A program made the position numbers and the translations under genes. A model generated the notes under the pieces. That model saw only the letters and a program-made list of their open reading frames with translations. It was not told the DNA's origin and made no database searches. Below are positions 21,390 through 31,353 of a stretch of DNA of 64,000 nucleotides, in pieces; position 1 is the first letter of the stretch, and every line of letters starts with the position of its first letter. This DNA is from Streptomyces eurythermus. Lineage in GTDB: Bacteria; Actinomycetota; Actinomycetes; Streptomycetales; Streptomycetaceae. The stretch is taken from NCBI RefSeq assembly GCF_014649115.1, contig NZ_BMSK01000012.1:1-64000 (forward strand), written 5' to 3'.

Positions 21390-23198
21390 TCACGCCTCCT
21401 TCGGGTCGACGGGGCCGGCTGCGGGACCGGCGGGACGGCGGGTGCGGCGCAGCGGGGGCTTGGCGCCCAGGCCCTTGGGGTCGAGACCGGACCACTTGTG
21501 GCCGTCCGCGAAGAACTTGCGGCGGGCGAGGAGCGTCATCAGCGGCTTGGTGAAGAAGAAGACCACGACCACGTCGAGCAGGGTGGTCAGGCCCAGCGTG
21601 AAGGCGAAGCCCTGCACCTTGCCGACGGTGACGACGAACAGCACGGCGGCGGCGAGGAACGACACGAAGTCGGAGACCAGGATGGTGCGCCGGGCACGCG
21701 GCCAGGCCCGCTCCACCGCGGGGCGCAGCGTGCGGCCCTCACGGATCTCGTCCCTTATGCGCTCGAAGTACACGATGAACGAGTCCGCGGTGATGCCGAT
21801 GGCGACGATGGCACCGCACACGGCCGGCAGGTTCAGCGCGAAGTTGATGGCCGGGCCGAGCAGCGACATGATCACGTAGGTGAGGATCGCGGAGACCAGC
21901 AGCGAGGCCATGGCCACGAGCGACAGGCCGCGGTAGTAGACCACCAGGTAGATCACGACCAGCGCCAGGCCGATCGCGCCCGCGAGCAGACCGGCGTGCA
22001 GCTGCTCGCCGCCGAGCGCGGCGGTGACGGTGGTGACGGACTGCTCCTGGAAGGACAGCGGCAGGGCGCCGTACGACAGCATGTTGGCGAGACCCTGCGC
22101 CTCGTCCTGCTGGAAGCTGCCGGAGATCTCCGCCTGGCCGCCGGTGATGGACTGCCGCACGTACGGGCTGGAGACGACCTCGCCGTCCAGGACGATGCCG
22201 AACTCGTTCTGCGGCTGCGGCTTGCTGGCCAGCTCGCCAGTGATGTCGGCGAACTTCTTGGCGCCCTTGGAGGTGAAGTTCATCTGGACCTGCCAGCCGG
22301 CGGCGCCCTGGGTGTCGAAGACGGCCTGCGCCTTCTTCACCTCGGTGCCGTCCACGGCGGCCGGTCCGAGCAGGTACTTGTACCAGGCGTCGTCGATCTT
22401 GCCGCACGCCACGATGGGCTGGCCCGGCTTGGCGTTCTTGCCGGCGTTCGCCCGGTCGGTGGGCTTGGTGCAGTCCAGGGCCGCGTACTGCGCCTGGAGC
22501 TTGGCGTCCGCGCCGGAGCCGTCGCCGGCCGGGGCCGAGGGCGTGGCCGAGGGCTTGGCGCTGCCGGAGGCGGAGCCGCTCGGCGAGGGGGTGGCGTCGG
22601 CCTTCAGGGCGTCGGTGACCGCGCGGCCCTGGGACGTGGCCGAGGCCGAGGGAGACGCGGAACCGGACGCCGTCTCCTTGCCGGAACCGGTCGCCTTCTC
22701 CGTGGCCGAGGCGGACGCCGACGGGCTGCTGCCCGGCTTCGGCGACGATCCGCCCTTGGAGGACGCGCTCGGCGACGGGCTCTTCGTGGCGGGGCCGCTG
22801 GGCTCGCTCGCCAGGACCGGCCGGAAGTACAGCTTGGCGGTGGTGCCTACCTGCTCCTGGGCCTCCTTGGAGTTGGTGCCCTTGGGGATGTTGACGATGA
22901 TGTTGTCGTTCCCCTGGGTCTGCACCTCCGCCTCGGAGACACCCAGGCCGTTGACACGGCGGTTCATGATGTCGACCGCGGTGTCCATGTTGGCCTTGTT
23001 GATCGCGGACCCCTGATCGGCCTTCGCCTTGAGCGTGATGCTCGTACCACCGGCGAGGTCGATGCCGAGACGCGGAGTGGTGTGCCCGGAGGCGAACATC
23101 CCTCCGGCGAGCGCCACGATGGCGATCAGGATGAGGGCCAGCGAGCGCCCTGGCTTGCTCGGGGCGCTCGCGCTTCGGCCCCTCTTAGGTGCTGCCAC
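21390..23198 (-). CDS. secD: Protein translocase subunit SecD
   Basis: 602 residues. N-terminal membrane helix, RLGIDLAGGTSITLKAK (SecD D1 motif), the P1 domain, then five more helices with VAIGITADSFIVYFERIRDE. Between about residues 135 and 230 lies a long Ser/Pro/Ala/Gly-rich insertion (SPSPSASSKGGSSPKPGSSP and similar) predicted to be a disordered extracellular loop. Streptomyces SecD proteins carry such inserts, but their function is unknown. The GTG start has GGGAG at somewhat long spacing. Confidence 0.95.
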   Translation of the reverse strand: MAAPKRGRSASAPSKPGRSLALILIAIVALAGGMFASGHTTPRLGIDLAGGTSITLKAKADQGSAINKANMDTAVDIMNRRVNGLGVSEAEVQTQGNDNIIVNIPKGTNSKEAQEQVGTTAKLYFRPVLASEPSGPATKSPSPSASSKGGSSPKPGSSPSASASATEKATGSGKETASGSASPSASATSQGRAVTDALKADATPSPSGSASGSAKPSATPSAPAGDGSGADAKLQAQYAALDCTKPTDRANAGKNAKPGQPIVACGKIDDAWYKYLLGPAAVDGTEVKKAQAVFDTQGAAGWQVQMNFTSKGAKKFADITGELASKPQPQNEFGIVLDGEVVSSPYVRQSITGGQAEISGSFQQDEAQGLANMLSYGALPLSFQEQSVTTVTAALGGEQLHAGLLAGAIGLALVVIYLVVYYRGLSLVAMASLLVSAILTYVIMSLLGPAINFALNLPAVCGAIVAIGITADSFIVYFERIRDEIREGRTLRPAVERAWPRARRTILVSDFVSFLAAAVLFVVTVGKVQGFAFTLGLTTLLDVVVVFFFTKPLMTLLARRKFFADGHKWSGLDPKGLGAKPPLRRTRRPAGPAAGPVDPKEA

Positions 23199-23342
23199 CT
23201 TCTCGTACTCCCTCTCGGGCCGCCCCGCGCCCGGTCGGCGCGGTCGGCCATGACATGGTGTCGGGCTCCCGTGCGGGAAACAGACGCGCCCGGGACACGC
23301 GGGGCGCCCGTCATGCGGCCGCCGCGTGATCCCGGGGAGTGA

Positions 23343-23819
23343 CTACTTCGCGTCGGAGTCGCCGTCGGTCTTCTTCGGCTGGTCGTCCGCGCCGGCCTCG
23401 GCGGCGTCCTTCTTACCGAGGTCGATCTTGTCGTCCGAGGCGGCGGCAGCGTCGGCGGATCCGTCGGTCTCGTCGGTCTCGGTGAGGGAGGAGGCGTCGT
23501 CCGGGACGATGCCGGTGTCGGACTTCAGGTCGTGCTCGATGCCGTGGACGATGCGGTTGTACTCGTCGTCGGTGAGGACGGCGCCGATCGAGTTCTTGGC
23601 GAAGAGGAGGTCGACGCCCGGCCCGGCGTCGAGGAGGACCGTGTCCTCGTTGACCTCCTTGACCGTCGCGTACATCCCCCCGATCGTGCGGACTCCGGAT
23701 CCGGGCTGCATCTGGTTCCGCATGTCGGCGGCCTGCTGCTGCTTCTTCTTGGCCGAACGCGTCATCAGGAACATGGCCGCGATGAGCACGATGAACGGGA
23801 GAAGGGTATAGGCATTCAC
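23343..23819 (-). CDS. yajC: Preprotein translocase accessory subunit YajC
   Basis: 158 residues. One N-terminal helix (NAYTLLPFIVLIAAMFLMTR), a basic AKKKQQQAADM stretch, and the YajC core (GSGVRTIGGMYATVKEVNED) are followed by an acidic, Ala/Asp-rich tail of about 55 residues. The GTG start gives the expected N-terminus; the open frame continues 28 codons upstream as non-coding sequence. It is first of the secD-secF string. Confidence 0.9.
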   Translation of the reverse strand: MNAYTLLPFIVLIAAMFLMTRSAKKKQQQAADMRNQMQPGSGVRTIGGMYATVKEVNEDTVLLDAGPGVDLLFAKNSIGAVLTDDEYNRIVHGIEHDLKSDTGIVPDDASSLTETDETDGSADAAAASDDKIDLGKKDAAEAGADDQPKKTDGDSDAK

Positions 23820-23996
23820 GGGACGGAATTTCCTTCGCGCGACCGCGCGGGTGAGCGGCCTGTTGGATGGGGGTGTGGTCGGCGCCGCCCGCAAGGGCGG
23901 CATCGGCGGAGTCTAAGCGAGTCCGCTCTCATGGAACAACGCTCAGCATGGCACCTGGGTTCCGGCCGGGCCATCGCCCTCGCCGCTCGGCCGCCC

Positions 23997-25067
23997 TCAC
24001 GCCCCGAACAAGTCCTGTTGTCCGTTTCCCGCCGCCGGCGCCTGCGGTGGGGTCAGGCCCAGGTGCGCCCAGGCGGCGGGGGTGGCGACCCGGCCGCGCG
24101 GGGTGCGCGCGAGCAGTCCCTCGCGGACCAGGAACGGCTCGGCGACCTCCTCCACGGTCTCCCGCTCCTCCCCCACCGCGACGGCGAGGGTGGACAGGCC
24201 CACCGGCCCACCGCCGAACAGCTTCAGCAGGGCCTGAAGAACGGCGCGGTCCAGCCGGTCCAGGCCGCGCGCGTCGACCTCGTAGACGGCGAGCGCGGCG
24301 GCGGCGATCTCCCGGGTGATCACCCCGTCGGCCTTGACCTGCGCGTAGTCGCGGACGCGGCGCAGCAGGCGGTTGGCGATACGGGGCGTGCCCCGGGACC
24401 GGCCGGCGATCTCGGCGGCGCCGTCCGGCTCGATCACGACGTCCAGCAGGCTCGCCGAGCGGTGCACCACGCGCTCCAGCTCGTGCGGGGAGTAGAACTC
24501 CATGTGCGCGGTGAAGCCGAAGCGGTCGCGCAGCGGCGGCGGCAGCAGGCCCGCCCGCGTGGTCGCGCCGACCAGGGTGAACGGCGGCAGCTCCAGCGGG
24601 ATCGCGGTGGCGCCGGGGCCCTTGCCCACGATGACGTCGACGCGGAAGTCCTCCATCGCCATGTACAGCATCTCCTCGGCGGGCCGGGACATGCGGTGGA
24701 TCTCGTCCAGGAAGAGCACCTCGCCCTCCTGGAGCGAGGACAGGATCGAGGCGAGGTCGCCGGCGTGCTGGATGGCGGGGCCGGAGGTGATGCGGATGGG
24801 GGCGCCCATCTCGGCCGCGATGATCATCGACAGGGTGGTCTTGCCGAGGCCGGGCGCCCCGGAGAGCAGCACGTGGTCGGCGGTGGCGCCCCGCGCGCGT
24901 GCGGCGCGCAGCACCAGGTCGAGCTGTTCGCGGACCTTCTCCTGGCCGATGAACTCGCCGAGGTCCTTGGGGCGCAGGGCGGCCTCGACGGCCTGGTCCT
25001 CCCGGTCGGCGGACGCACCGACGAGCCGCTCCTCGGCGGGGGTGGGGGTGGTGTCGTCCCGGTTCAC
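23997..25067 (-). CDS. ruvB: Holliday junction branch migration helicase RuvB
   Basis: 356 residues. The Walker A box GAPGLGKTT, Walker B LFLDEIHR, the RuvB signature [18 protein letters not shown], sensor [19 protein letters not shown] and the arginine-finger/winged-helix end ([32 protein letters not shown]) are all present. The GTG start is preceded by AGGAGAAC. It drives branch migration with RuvA, whose gene lies directly upstream. Confidence 0.97.
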   Translation of the reverse strand: MNRDDTTPTPAEERLVGASADREDQAVEAALRPKDLGEFIGQEKVREQLDLVLRAARARGATADHVLLSGAPGLGKTTLSMIIAAEMGAPIRITSGPAIQHAGDLASILSSLQEGEVLFLDEIHRMSRPAEEMLYMAMEDFRVDVIVGKGPGATAIPLELPPFTLVGATTRAGLLPPPLRDRFGFTAHMEFYSPHELERVVHRSASLLDVVIEPDGAAEIAGRSRGTPRIANRLLRRVRDYAQVKADGVITREIAAAALAVYEVDARGLDRLDRAVLQALLKLFGGGPVGLSTLAVAVGEERETVEEVAEPFLVREGLLARTPRGRVATPAAWAHLGLTPPQAPAAGNGQQDLFGA

Positions 25068-25094
25068 GAAGTTCTCCTAGCGGGGTGACGCGGG

Positions 25095-25700
25095 TCAGCG
25101 GGCGCGGTTCAGGGTCTGCAAGGCGGCCTTCAGCAGCGGGCCCACCTGCGGGGTGCCGGCCGTCGCCTCGGCCTGGGGCGCCACGGCGGCCACCGCCTCG
25201 TCGGCCTCGCGGGTGGCATAGCCGAGACCGATCAGGGCCGCGTGCAGCTGGTCGCGCCAGCCCTGGGTGACGGGCGCGCCGACGGCCGGGGCGCCGACGG
25301 GCGCGCCGAGCCGGTCCTTCAGCTCCAGCAGCAGCTTCTGCGCGCCCTTCTTGCCGATGCCGGGCACGGCGGTGAGGGCCTTCTCGTCACCGGTGGCGAC
25401 CGCGCGGCGCAGGGCGTCCGGGGTGTGCACGGCCAGCATGGCCTGGGCCAGGCGCGGGCCGACGCCGCTCGCGGTCTGCAGCAGTTCGAAGACCTGGCGT
25501 TCGTCGTCGTCCGCGAAGCCGTACAGGGTGAGCGAGTCCTCGCGGACGACGAGGGAGGTGTGCAGCCGGGCGGGCTTGCCGACGCGCAGGGCCGACAGGG
25601 TGTTCGGCGTGCACTGGACGGCCATGCCGACGCCCCCGACCTCGACGACGGCGGCGTCCGGGGCGAGCGCGGCGACCGTGCCGCTGACGAAGGCGATCAT
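25095..25700 (-). CDS. ruvA: Holliday junction DNA-binding protein RuvA
   Basis: 201 residues. N-terminal OB fold ([20 protein letters not shown]), tandem helix-hairpin-helix motifs ([39 protein letters not shown]) and a C-terminal RuvB-contacting domain after a Pro/Ala/Gly linker. It forms the tetramer that holds the four-way junction. The ATG overlaps the ruvC stop by four bases (ATGA). Confidence 0.96.
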   Translation of the reverse strand: MIAFVSGTVAALAPDAAVVEVGGVGMAVQCTPNTLSALRVGKPARLHTSLVVREDSLTLYGFADDDERQVFELLQTASGVGPRLAQAMLAVHTPDALRRAVATGDEKALTAVPGIGKKGAQKLLLELKDRLGAPVGAPAVGAPVTQGWRDQLHAALIGLGYATREADEAVAAVAPQAEATAGTPQVGPLLKAALQTLNRAR

Positions 25701-26236
25701 GCCGTGGGGCCTTTCGTTGCGTGGGCTGTGTGCCGGGCCACTGCCTGCTGGAGCCGGTTCTGGGCGGGGGCCCGCCAGATGTGGCAGATGGCGAGCGCGA
25801 GGGCGTCGGCGGCGTCGGCGGGCTTGGGGGGCGCGGCCAGCCGCAGCAGGCGGGTGACCATGGCGCCCACCTGGGCCTTCTCGGCGCGTCCGGAGCCGGT
25901 GACGGCGGCCTTGACCTCGCTGGGGGTGTGCAGGGCGACCGGGATGCCGCGCCGGGCGGCGCACAGCATGGCCACGGCGCTGGCCTGGGCGGTGCCCATG
26001 ACCGTGCGCACGTTGTGCTGGCTGAAGACGCGCTCCACGGCGACGAACTCGGGCCGGTGCTCGTCCAGCCACTCCTCGATGCCCCGCTCGACGGCGAGCA
26101 GCCGGTGGCTGAGGTCGGCGTCGGCCGGGGTGCGGACGACACCGACGCCGAGCATGGTCAGCGGGCGGCCCGCGACGCCCTCGACCACGCCGATCCCGCA
26201 CCGGGTCAGGCCGGGGTCCACCCCCAGAACACGCAC
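25697..26236 (-). CDS. ruvC: Crossover junction endodeoxyribonuclease RuvC
   Basis: 179 residues. [19 protein letters not shown] holds the first catalytic Asp, [20 protein letters not shown] the Glu and [20 protein letters not shown] plus [13 protein letters not shown] the last acidic residues. It resolves Holliday junctions. I use the GTG that gives MRVLGVDPG because GGGAG is then eight bases away; a GTG two codons upstream is too close to that site. It heads a tightly packed ruvC-ruvA-ruvB operon. No SOS (LexA-type) box is visible upstream. Confidence 0.95.
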   Translation of the reverse strand: MRVLGVDPGLTRCGIGVVEGVAGRPLTMLGVGVVRTPADADLSHRLLAVERGIEEWLDEHRPEFVAVERVFSQHNVRTVMGTAQASAVAMLCAARRGIPVALHTPSEVKAAVTGSGRAEKAQVGAMVTRLLRLAAPPKPADAADALALAICHIWRAPAQNRLQQAVARHTAHATKGPTA

Positions 26237-26315
26237 GCGCACCGCTCCCTTCGGTCACCCGATCGCATATTTGTGCAGGCTATCGGGTGCCACTGACAAC
26301 GCCGTACAACGCGAC

Positions 26316-26343
26316 GGGCCGACGGGGGGTGTCCCGTCGGCCC
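26316..26343 (-). terminator. Terminator after yebC
   Basis: An 11-bp perfect GC-rich stem (GGGCCGACGGG with CCCGTCGGCCC) and six-base loop, just beyond the yebC stop codon. Confidence 0.7.
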
Positions 26344-26361
26344 GGTCGTCAGCCGTACGCG

Positions 26362-27114
26362 TTACGCGTCGACCTTCTCCATGACCTCGTCGCTCACGTC
26401 GAAGTTCGCGAAGACGTTCTGCACGTCGTCGCTGTCCTCCAGCGCGTCGATGAGCTTGAAGATCTTCCTGGCGCCGTCCTCGTCCAGCTCGACCTGCATG
26501 GTCGGGACGAAGTTGGCCTCGGCCGACTCGTAGTCGATGCCGGCCTCCTGCAGGGCGGTGCGGACCGCGACGAGGTCGGTCGGCTCGCTGATGACCTCGA
26601 AGTTCTCGCCGAGGTCGTTGACCTCCTCGGCGCCCGCGTCCAGCACCGCGCCGAGCACGTCGTCCTCGGTCAGCTCGCCCTTGGGGACGATGACGACGCC
26701 CTTGCGGTTGAACAGGTACGACACCGAGCCCGGGTCGGCCATGGAGCCGCCGTTGCGGGTCATGGCGACGCGGACCTCGGAGGCGGCGCGGTTGCGGTTG
26801 TCGGTGAGGCACTCGATGAGCACCGCGACGCCGTTCGGGCCGTAGCCCTCGTACATGATCGTCTCGTAGTCGGCGCCACCGGCTTCGAGACCGCCGCCCC
26901 GCTTGATCGCGGAGTCGATGTTCTTGTTCGGGACCGACGACTTCTTCGCCTTCTGGACGGCGTCGTACAGCGTCGGGTTGCCGTCGAGGTCGACACCGCC
27001 CATGCGCGCCGCGACCTCGATGTTCTTGATCAGCTTCGCGAAGAGCTTGCCGCGCTTGGCATCGATCACGGCCTTCTTGTGCTTCGTCGTGGCCCATTTA
27101 GAGTGGCCGGACAT
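26362..27114 (-). CDS. yebC: YebC/PmpR family protein (translation or transcription factor)
   Basis: 250 residues. The N-terminus [20 protein letters not shown], the [15 protein letters not shown] centre and the final domain fit the full-length family. Members were first described as DNA-binding regulators, and recent work ties YebC-type proteins to translation of difficult motifs. It lies between pdxT and ruvC, the usual actinobacterial order (pdxS-pdxT-yebC-ruvCAB). Confidence 0.95.
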   Translation of the reverse strand: MSGHSKWATTKHKKAVIDAKRGKLFAKLIKNIEVAARMGGVDLDGNPTLYDAVQKAKKSSVPNKNIDSAIKRGGGLEAGGADYETIMYEGYGPNGVAVLIECLTDNRNRAASEVRVAMTRNGGSMADPGSVSYLFNRKGVVIVPKGELTEDDVLGAVLDAGAEEVNDLGENFEVISEPTDLVAVRTALQEAGIDYESAEANFVPTMQVELDEDGARKIFKLIDALEDSDDVQNVFANFDVSDEVMEKVDA

Positions 27115-27168
27115 CTGCCTGTCTCCTTCGCGTAACCCATCCTGTACGAACGCCCCTCGGTCGAAAGG

Positions 27169-27184
27169 CCGGGGGGACCCCCGG
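27169..27184 (-). terminator. Possible weak terminator after pdxT
   Basis: CCGGGGG pairs with CCCCCGG around a two-base gap, five bases beyond the pdxT stop. The stem is short and there is no U run, so read-through into yebC is likely. Confidence 0.4.
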
Positions 27185-27189
27185 AGATC

Positions 27190-27795
27190 CTACAAGGACT
27201 CCGCCGCCCGGTTGGCGCGCACCATGTCGACGAACAGCGCGTGCACGCGGTGGTCGCCGGTCAGCTCCGGGTGGAAGGAGGTGGCGAGCGCGTTGCCCTG
27301 GCGGACGGCGACGATGTGGCCGTCGTGCTCGGCGAGCACCTCGGCCCCGGCGCCGACGGACTCCACCCAGGGGGCGCGGATGAAGACGCCCTCCACGGGG
27401 TCGCCCGTGACGCCCTTGACGTCGACCGACGCCTCGAAGGACTCGTTCTGCCGGCCGAAGGCGTTGCGGCGCACGATCATGTCGATGCCGCCGACGGTCT
27501 CCTGGCCCGAGCGCGGGTCGAGGATCTTGTCGGCGAGCATGATCAGGCCCGCGCAGGTGCCGTAGACGGGCATGCCCGCGCGCACGCGCGCGCGGAGGGG
27601 CTCCATCACGCCGAAGAGGACGGCCAGCTTGGAGATGGTGGTCGACTCGCCGCCGGGCAGGACGAGACCGTCCACCTCGGCGAGTTCCTCGGGGCGCCGC
27701 ACCGGCCTGGCCACGGCGTCGGCCGCGGCCAGGGCGATGAGGTGCTCCCGTACGTCGCCCTGGAGGGCCAGGACGCCTATGACAGGAGTGTTCAT
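27190..27795 (-). CDS. pdxT: Pyridoxal 5'-phosphate synthase glutaminase subunit PdxT
   Basis: 201 residues. [13 protein letters not shown] begins the class I glutaminase fold; [11 protein letters not shown], the nucleophile Cys in [10 protein letters not shown] and the [13 protein letters not shown] His-x-Glu complete the catalytic triad. It feeds ammonia to PdxS for ribose-5-phosphate-dependent vitamin B6 synthesis. It starts 23 bases after pdxS ends. Confidence 0.96.
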   Translation of the reverse strand: MNTPVIGVLALQGDVREHLIALAAADAVARPVRRPEELAEVDGLVLPGGESTTISKLAVLFGVMEPLRARVRAGMPVYGTCAGLIMLADKILDPRSGQETVGGIDMIVRRNAFGRQNESFEASVDVKGVTGDPVEGVFIRAPWVESVGAGAEVLAEHDGHIVAVRQGNALATSFHPELTGDHRVHALFVDMVRANRAAESL

Positions 27796-27818
27796 GGGGG
27801 TGCCGTTACCTGTGTGGT

Positions 27819-28724
27819 CTACCAGCCGCGGTTGGCGTAGCGCTCGGTCTCGGGGAGGGTGTCGCAGTTGATGCCGACCATGGCCTCGCCGAGGTTGCGG
27901 GACGCGTCCGCGATGATCTTCGGGTCGTCGTAGAAGGTGGTGGCCTTCACGATGGCGGCGGCGCGCTTGGCCGGGTCGCCGGACTTGAAGATGCCGGAGC
28001 CGACGAACACGCCCTCGGCACCGAGCTGGCGCATCAGGGCCGCGTCGGCCGGGGTGGCCACACCGCCGGCGGAGAACAGCACCACCGGGAGCTTGCCCAG
28101 CTCGGCGACCTCCTTGACCAGCTCGTACGGGGCGCGCAGCTCCTTGGCGGCGGCGTACAGCTCGTGGTTGTCCAGGCCGCGCAGGCGGGCGATGTCGCCC
28201 TTGATCTGGCGCAGGTGACGGACGGCCTCGACCACGTTGCCGGTGCCGGCCTCGCCCTTGGAGCGGATCATCGCGGCGCCCTCGGCGATGCGGCGCAGGG
28301 CCTCGCCCAGGTTGGTGGCACCGCACACGAACGGGGTGGTGAAGGACCACTTGTCGGAGTGGTTGACCTCGTCGGCCGGGGTGAGCACCTCGGACTCGTC
28401 GATGTAGTCCACGCCGAGGGACTGCAGCACCTGGGCCTCGACGAAGTGGCCGATGCGGGACTTGGCCATCACCGGGATGGAGACCGCGTCGATGATGCCC
28501 TCGATCATGTCCGGGTCGGACATCCGGGCCACGCCGCCGTCCTTGCGGATGTCGGCCGGGACTCGCTCCAGGGCCATGACGGCGACGGCGCCCGCGTCCT
28601 CGGCGATCTTCGCCTGCTCCGGCGTGACGACGTCCATGATCACGCCGCCCTTGAGCTGCTCGGCCATGCCGCGCTTCACACGGGCGGTGCCGGTCTCGGG
28701 AGCCTGGTTCTCGGTGGTGGACAC
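27819..28724 (-). CDS. pdxS: Pyridoxal 5'-phosphate synthase subunit PdxS
   Basis: 301 residues. [35 protein letters not shown] (catalytic Lys), [16 protein letters not shown] and [20 protein letters not shown] are PdxS signatures. It builds PLP from ribose 5-phosphate, glyceraldehyde 3-phosphate and ammonia. The start is GTG with GAGG eight bases before it, giving the usual N-terminus [11 protein letters not shown]; the open frame upstream is not conserved-looking. Confidence 0.96.
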   Translation of the reverse strand: MSTTENQAPETGTARVKRGMAEQLKGGVIMDVVTPEQAKIAEDAGAVAVMALERVPADIRKDGGVARMSDPDMIEGIIDAVSIPVMAKSRIGHFVEAQVLQSLGVDYIDESEVLTPADEVNHSDKWSFTTPFVCGATNLGEALRRIAEGAAMIRSKGEAGTGNVVEAVRHLRQIKGDIARLRGLDNHELYAAAKELRAPYELVKEVAELGKLPVVLFSAGGVATPADAALMRQLGAEGVFVGSGIFKSGDPAKRAAAIVKATTFYDDPKIIADASRNLGEAMVGINCDTLPETERYANRGW

Positions 28725-28838
28725 GGATGACCTCACTGATGGGAAAAGAGGGTTGGTGCACCCATGAGGAAACGCGAACCGACCAGGCCACAGCAAGGGC
28801 CAATGACAAGCCGGTGGATCCTTTTGTTCACCCGGACT

Positions 28839-29381
28839 TCATGAGACGCGTTCGACCAGGGCCGCGGGCGGCTCGTCGTCCATCTCGAAGGCCAGCGGGA
28901 AGGGGGCGTGGCCGGCCAGCCGGAACCAGCGGACCTTGCGGTGTCCGCGGAGTCTGCGGGCGGCCCCCACGGCGTCGTTGTGGAACCGGCGGGCCATCGG
29001 CACCCGGCGGACGGCCTCGGCCAGCTCATGGGCCGCCGCGTCGCCGCCGGGGGCCTCGCGCACCGCCTCCACCTGGGCCGCGTCCTCGAAGACGGCCCGC
29101 AGCGCCTGGCTCAGCTCGCTCTCGGCGACCTCCCGCTGCTCCTCCTCGGCCTGCCGGGCCGCGTGCGCGGCCTCGTAGAGCACGATCGAGGCGGCCGGGT
29201 CCAGCACGCCGGAGGTCGCCAGCTCCTGGGCCACCGAGGCGCGCCGCAGCAGCTGGGCGTCGAGCGCGGCCCGGGCGGCGTCCATCCGCACGTGCAGCCG
29301 GTCCAGCCGCCCGGCCGTCCAGCTGAGGTACACGCCGACGGCGACGAGCGCGACGAGGATCCAGATGAGGGTTGCGGTCAC
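28839..29381 (-). CDS. LemA-like membrane protein
   Basis: 180 residues. An N-terminal membrane helix (TATLIWILVALVAVGVYLSW) is followed by a long charged helix (RLDRLHVRMDAARAALDAQL) and an end resembling the LemA motif, here ARRFHNDAVGAARRLRG and FRLAGHAPFPLAFEMDDEPP. The N-terminal helix and four-helix pattern fit the family, but the FHND..V segment is divergent from the usual YN..V..YN. Function is unknown. Confidence 0.65.
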   Translation of the reverse strand: MTATLIWILVALVAVGVYLSWTAGRLDRLHVRMDAARAALDAQLLRRASVAQELATSGVLDPAASIVLYEAAHAARQAEEEQREVAESELSQALRAVFEDAAQVEAVREAPGGDAAAHELAEAVRRVPMARRFHNDAVGAARRLRGHRKVRWFRLAGHAPFPLAFEMDDEPPAALVERVS

Positions 29382-30189
29382 GCCCGAAGGCTATCGGCCG
29401 CCGGGAAGCCCCCTCCAAGCCACCGGGTCCGGTGCCGCCAGGCCGTCCGGTTCCGGCCGGGGCCGGCCGGCACGGGACCGGCTCGAGATCCGTGGGGTTC
29501 GTACCGGTCCGCTTGTCGCGTGGGCCGGGCGTCCGGCTTCCGGCGCCGAGGTTCCGGCCGTGCGGGGCGGCTCGTCCCGCTCCCCGGGTACCCGGCGGCA
29601 CACGGGCCGGGGCGGCACCTTCCCTCCCACGCCGCCTACCCCACGCGCGGGCCTCGCCGCGACTACGGACGGCCGGAACCCAGTCCGCCTCGAGACCAGC
29701 GGGGTTCATACCGGCCTACTCGTCGCCTCGACCGAACATCCAGCCCCCGGCACCGAGGCGCCGACCGTCCAGGGCCGCTCGACCCACACCCCGGACACCC
29801 GGCGGCCCACGGACCCGCCGCCTGCCCCACGCGCGGGCTTCGCCGCGACTGCGGACGGCCGGATCCCGGTCGCGCGTCGCCGGGCTCGCGTATCCCTGCC
29901 CGTCCGGGGGCCGCGGACCGGCGTACGGCACACCCGCCGGGACCGACACGCCAGTGACATCAAACGACCCGCCGGGGTCCATAGGGCCGCCGCGGAATCG
30001 GCACGGTGGCGGACTCGGCGGGCGTCGGCCGTCCCGGTCCCGTACGGCCGCAAGGCGGGCCCGGCGCGCGCCACTCCGGACGGGCTCCGGTCAGTCACCC
30101 CGGCTCATACGTCTCCGGGGCCGGGCCGCGTCCGCCGCCGGACGCCCCGCGACCGGCGCGGGGCCCGCCCGGTGCCGGGCCCGCCCGGG
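29382..30189. other. 800-bp gene-free region between the LemA-like gene and pimA
   Basis: No convincing gene on either strand. The right part has Pro/Arg/Gly-type low-complexity frames on both strands and a direct repeat GGGCCCGCCCGG twice just before the pimA stop. The left half holds the tandem duplication described separately. It may be a decayed gene. Confidence 0.5.
29482..29865. repeat. Imperfect tandem duplication in a gene-free stretch
   Basis: Two units of about 200 and 177 bases both begin with CTCGAGA (29482 and 29689), then G-GGGTTC-TACCGG, and both end in a 44-base block (29634 and 29820) with only three differences: A/G, C/T and A/G. Offsets are 207 bases at the left end and 186 at the right, both multiples of three, and the three mismatches all fall in one codon phase. 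That hints at present or past coding, but neither strand shows the strong third-position GC bias of Streptomyces genes. Confidence 0.7.
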
Positions 30190-31353
30190 TCAGTCCCGGG
30201 CCAGTCCGAAGCGGGCCCGCAGGCCCGTCGTGCGTTCGTCCGTGGCGACCGCCGCCGCGCCCGCCGTCACCGTCTCGTAGACGGACAGGATGTCCGCGCC
30301 GACCGTCGACCAGTCGAAGCGCCGTACGTGGGCGCTGCCCCGCGCGCGCAGCTCGGCCAGGCGGGCCGGGTCGCCGAGCAGGCGTACGGCGGCCTCGGCC
30401 AGCGCGTCGGCGTCCTCGTTGGCGAACACCTCGCCGGCCTCGCCCTGGTCGAGGACCTGCACGAACGCGTCAAGGTCGGAGGCGAGCACGGGCGCGCCCG
30501 CCGACATCGCCTCGACCAGGATGATGCCGAAGCTCTCCCCGCCGGTGTTGGGCGCCACGTACAGGTCGACGCTGCGCAGCAGACGCGCCTTGTCCTGGTC
30601 GCTGATCATGCCGAGGAACTCCACGCGCGGGCGCAGTTCCTCGGGCAGGTCGGCGACGGCCGCCTCCTCGTCGCCCCGGCCGGCCACCAGCAGCCGGGTC
30701 TCCGGGCGGGCCGCCAGGATCCTCGGCAGCGCCCGCATCAGGACGGGCAGCCCCTTGCGCGGCTCGTCGATCCGGCCGATGAACCCGATGGTGCCGCCCT
30801 GCCACTCGGGCCGGGGCTCGGCCTCGGCGAAGAAGTCCACGTCGACGCCGTTGGGGATGACCACCGCGTCCCCGCCGAGGTGCTCGACCAGCGTGCGCCG
30901 GGCGTACTCGCTCACCGCGATCCGCGCGCTGATCTTCTCCAGCGCGGCCTGGAGGATCGCGTAGGCGGCGATCATCGCGCGCGAGCGCGGGTTGGAGGTG
31001 TGGAAGGTGGCCACGATCGGGCCGGACGCCGCCCAGCAGGTCAGCAGGCCCAGCGAGGGCGAGGTCGGCTCGTGGATGTGCACCACGTCGAAGGCTCCCT
31101 CGTGCAGCCAGCGCCGTACCCGCGCGGCCGACAGGAAGCCGAAGTTCAGCCGGGCCACCGAGCCGTTGTACGGCACCGGGACCGCGCGGCCGGCGGAGAC
31201 GACGTACGGCGGCAGCGGGGTGTCGTCGTCGGCCGGCGCGAGCACGGAGACATGGTGGCCGAGGCGGAGGAAGTACTCGGCGAGGTCACGGATGTGGAAC
31301 TGGACGCCACCGGGCACGTCCCAGGAGTACGGGCAGACGATCCCGATTCTCAC
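30190..31353 (-). CDS. pimA: GT4 glycosyltransferase, probable phosphatidylinositol mannosyltransferase PimA
   Basis: 387 residues. RIGIVCPYSWDVPGGVQFHI and FDVVHIHEPTSPSLGL match PimA N-terminal acceptor-site motifs; GRIDEPRKGLPVL and NTGGESFGIILVEAMSAGAP (E-x7-E donor motif) give the GT-B C-terminal domain. PimA transfers mannose from GDP-mannose to phosphatidylinositol on the inner membrane face. GTG start with GAAGGGA upstream; it overlaps the acyltransferase stop by four bases (GTGA). It is the last gene of a three-gene PIM operon. Confidence 0.92.
   Translation of the reverse strand: MRIGIVCPYSWDVPGGVQFHIRDLAEYFLRLGHHVSVLAPADDDTPLPPYVVSAGRAVPVPYNGSVARLNFGFLSAARVRRWLHEGAFDVVHIHEPTSPSLGLLTCWAASGPIVATFHTSNPRSRAMIAAYAILQAALEKISARIAVSEYARRTLVEHLGGDAVVIPNGVDVDFFAEAEPRPEWQGGTIGFIGRIDEPRKGLPVLMRALPRILAARPETRLLVAGRGDEEAAVADLPEELRPRVEFLGMISDQDKARLLRSVDLYVAPNTGGESFGIILVEAMSAGAPVLASDLDAFVQVLDQGEAGEVFANEDADALAEAAVRLLGDPARLAELRARGSAHVRRFDWSTVGADILSVYETVTAGAAAVATDERTTGLRARFGLARD

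Noticed and set aside
26243-26361. SOS (LexA) box before ruvC
   Set aside because: I looked for the actinobacterial GAAC-N4-GTTC type palindrome and did not find one.
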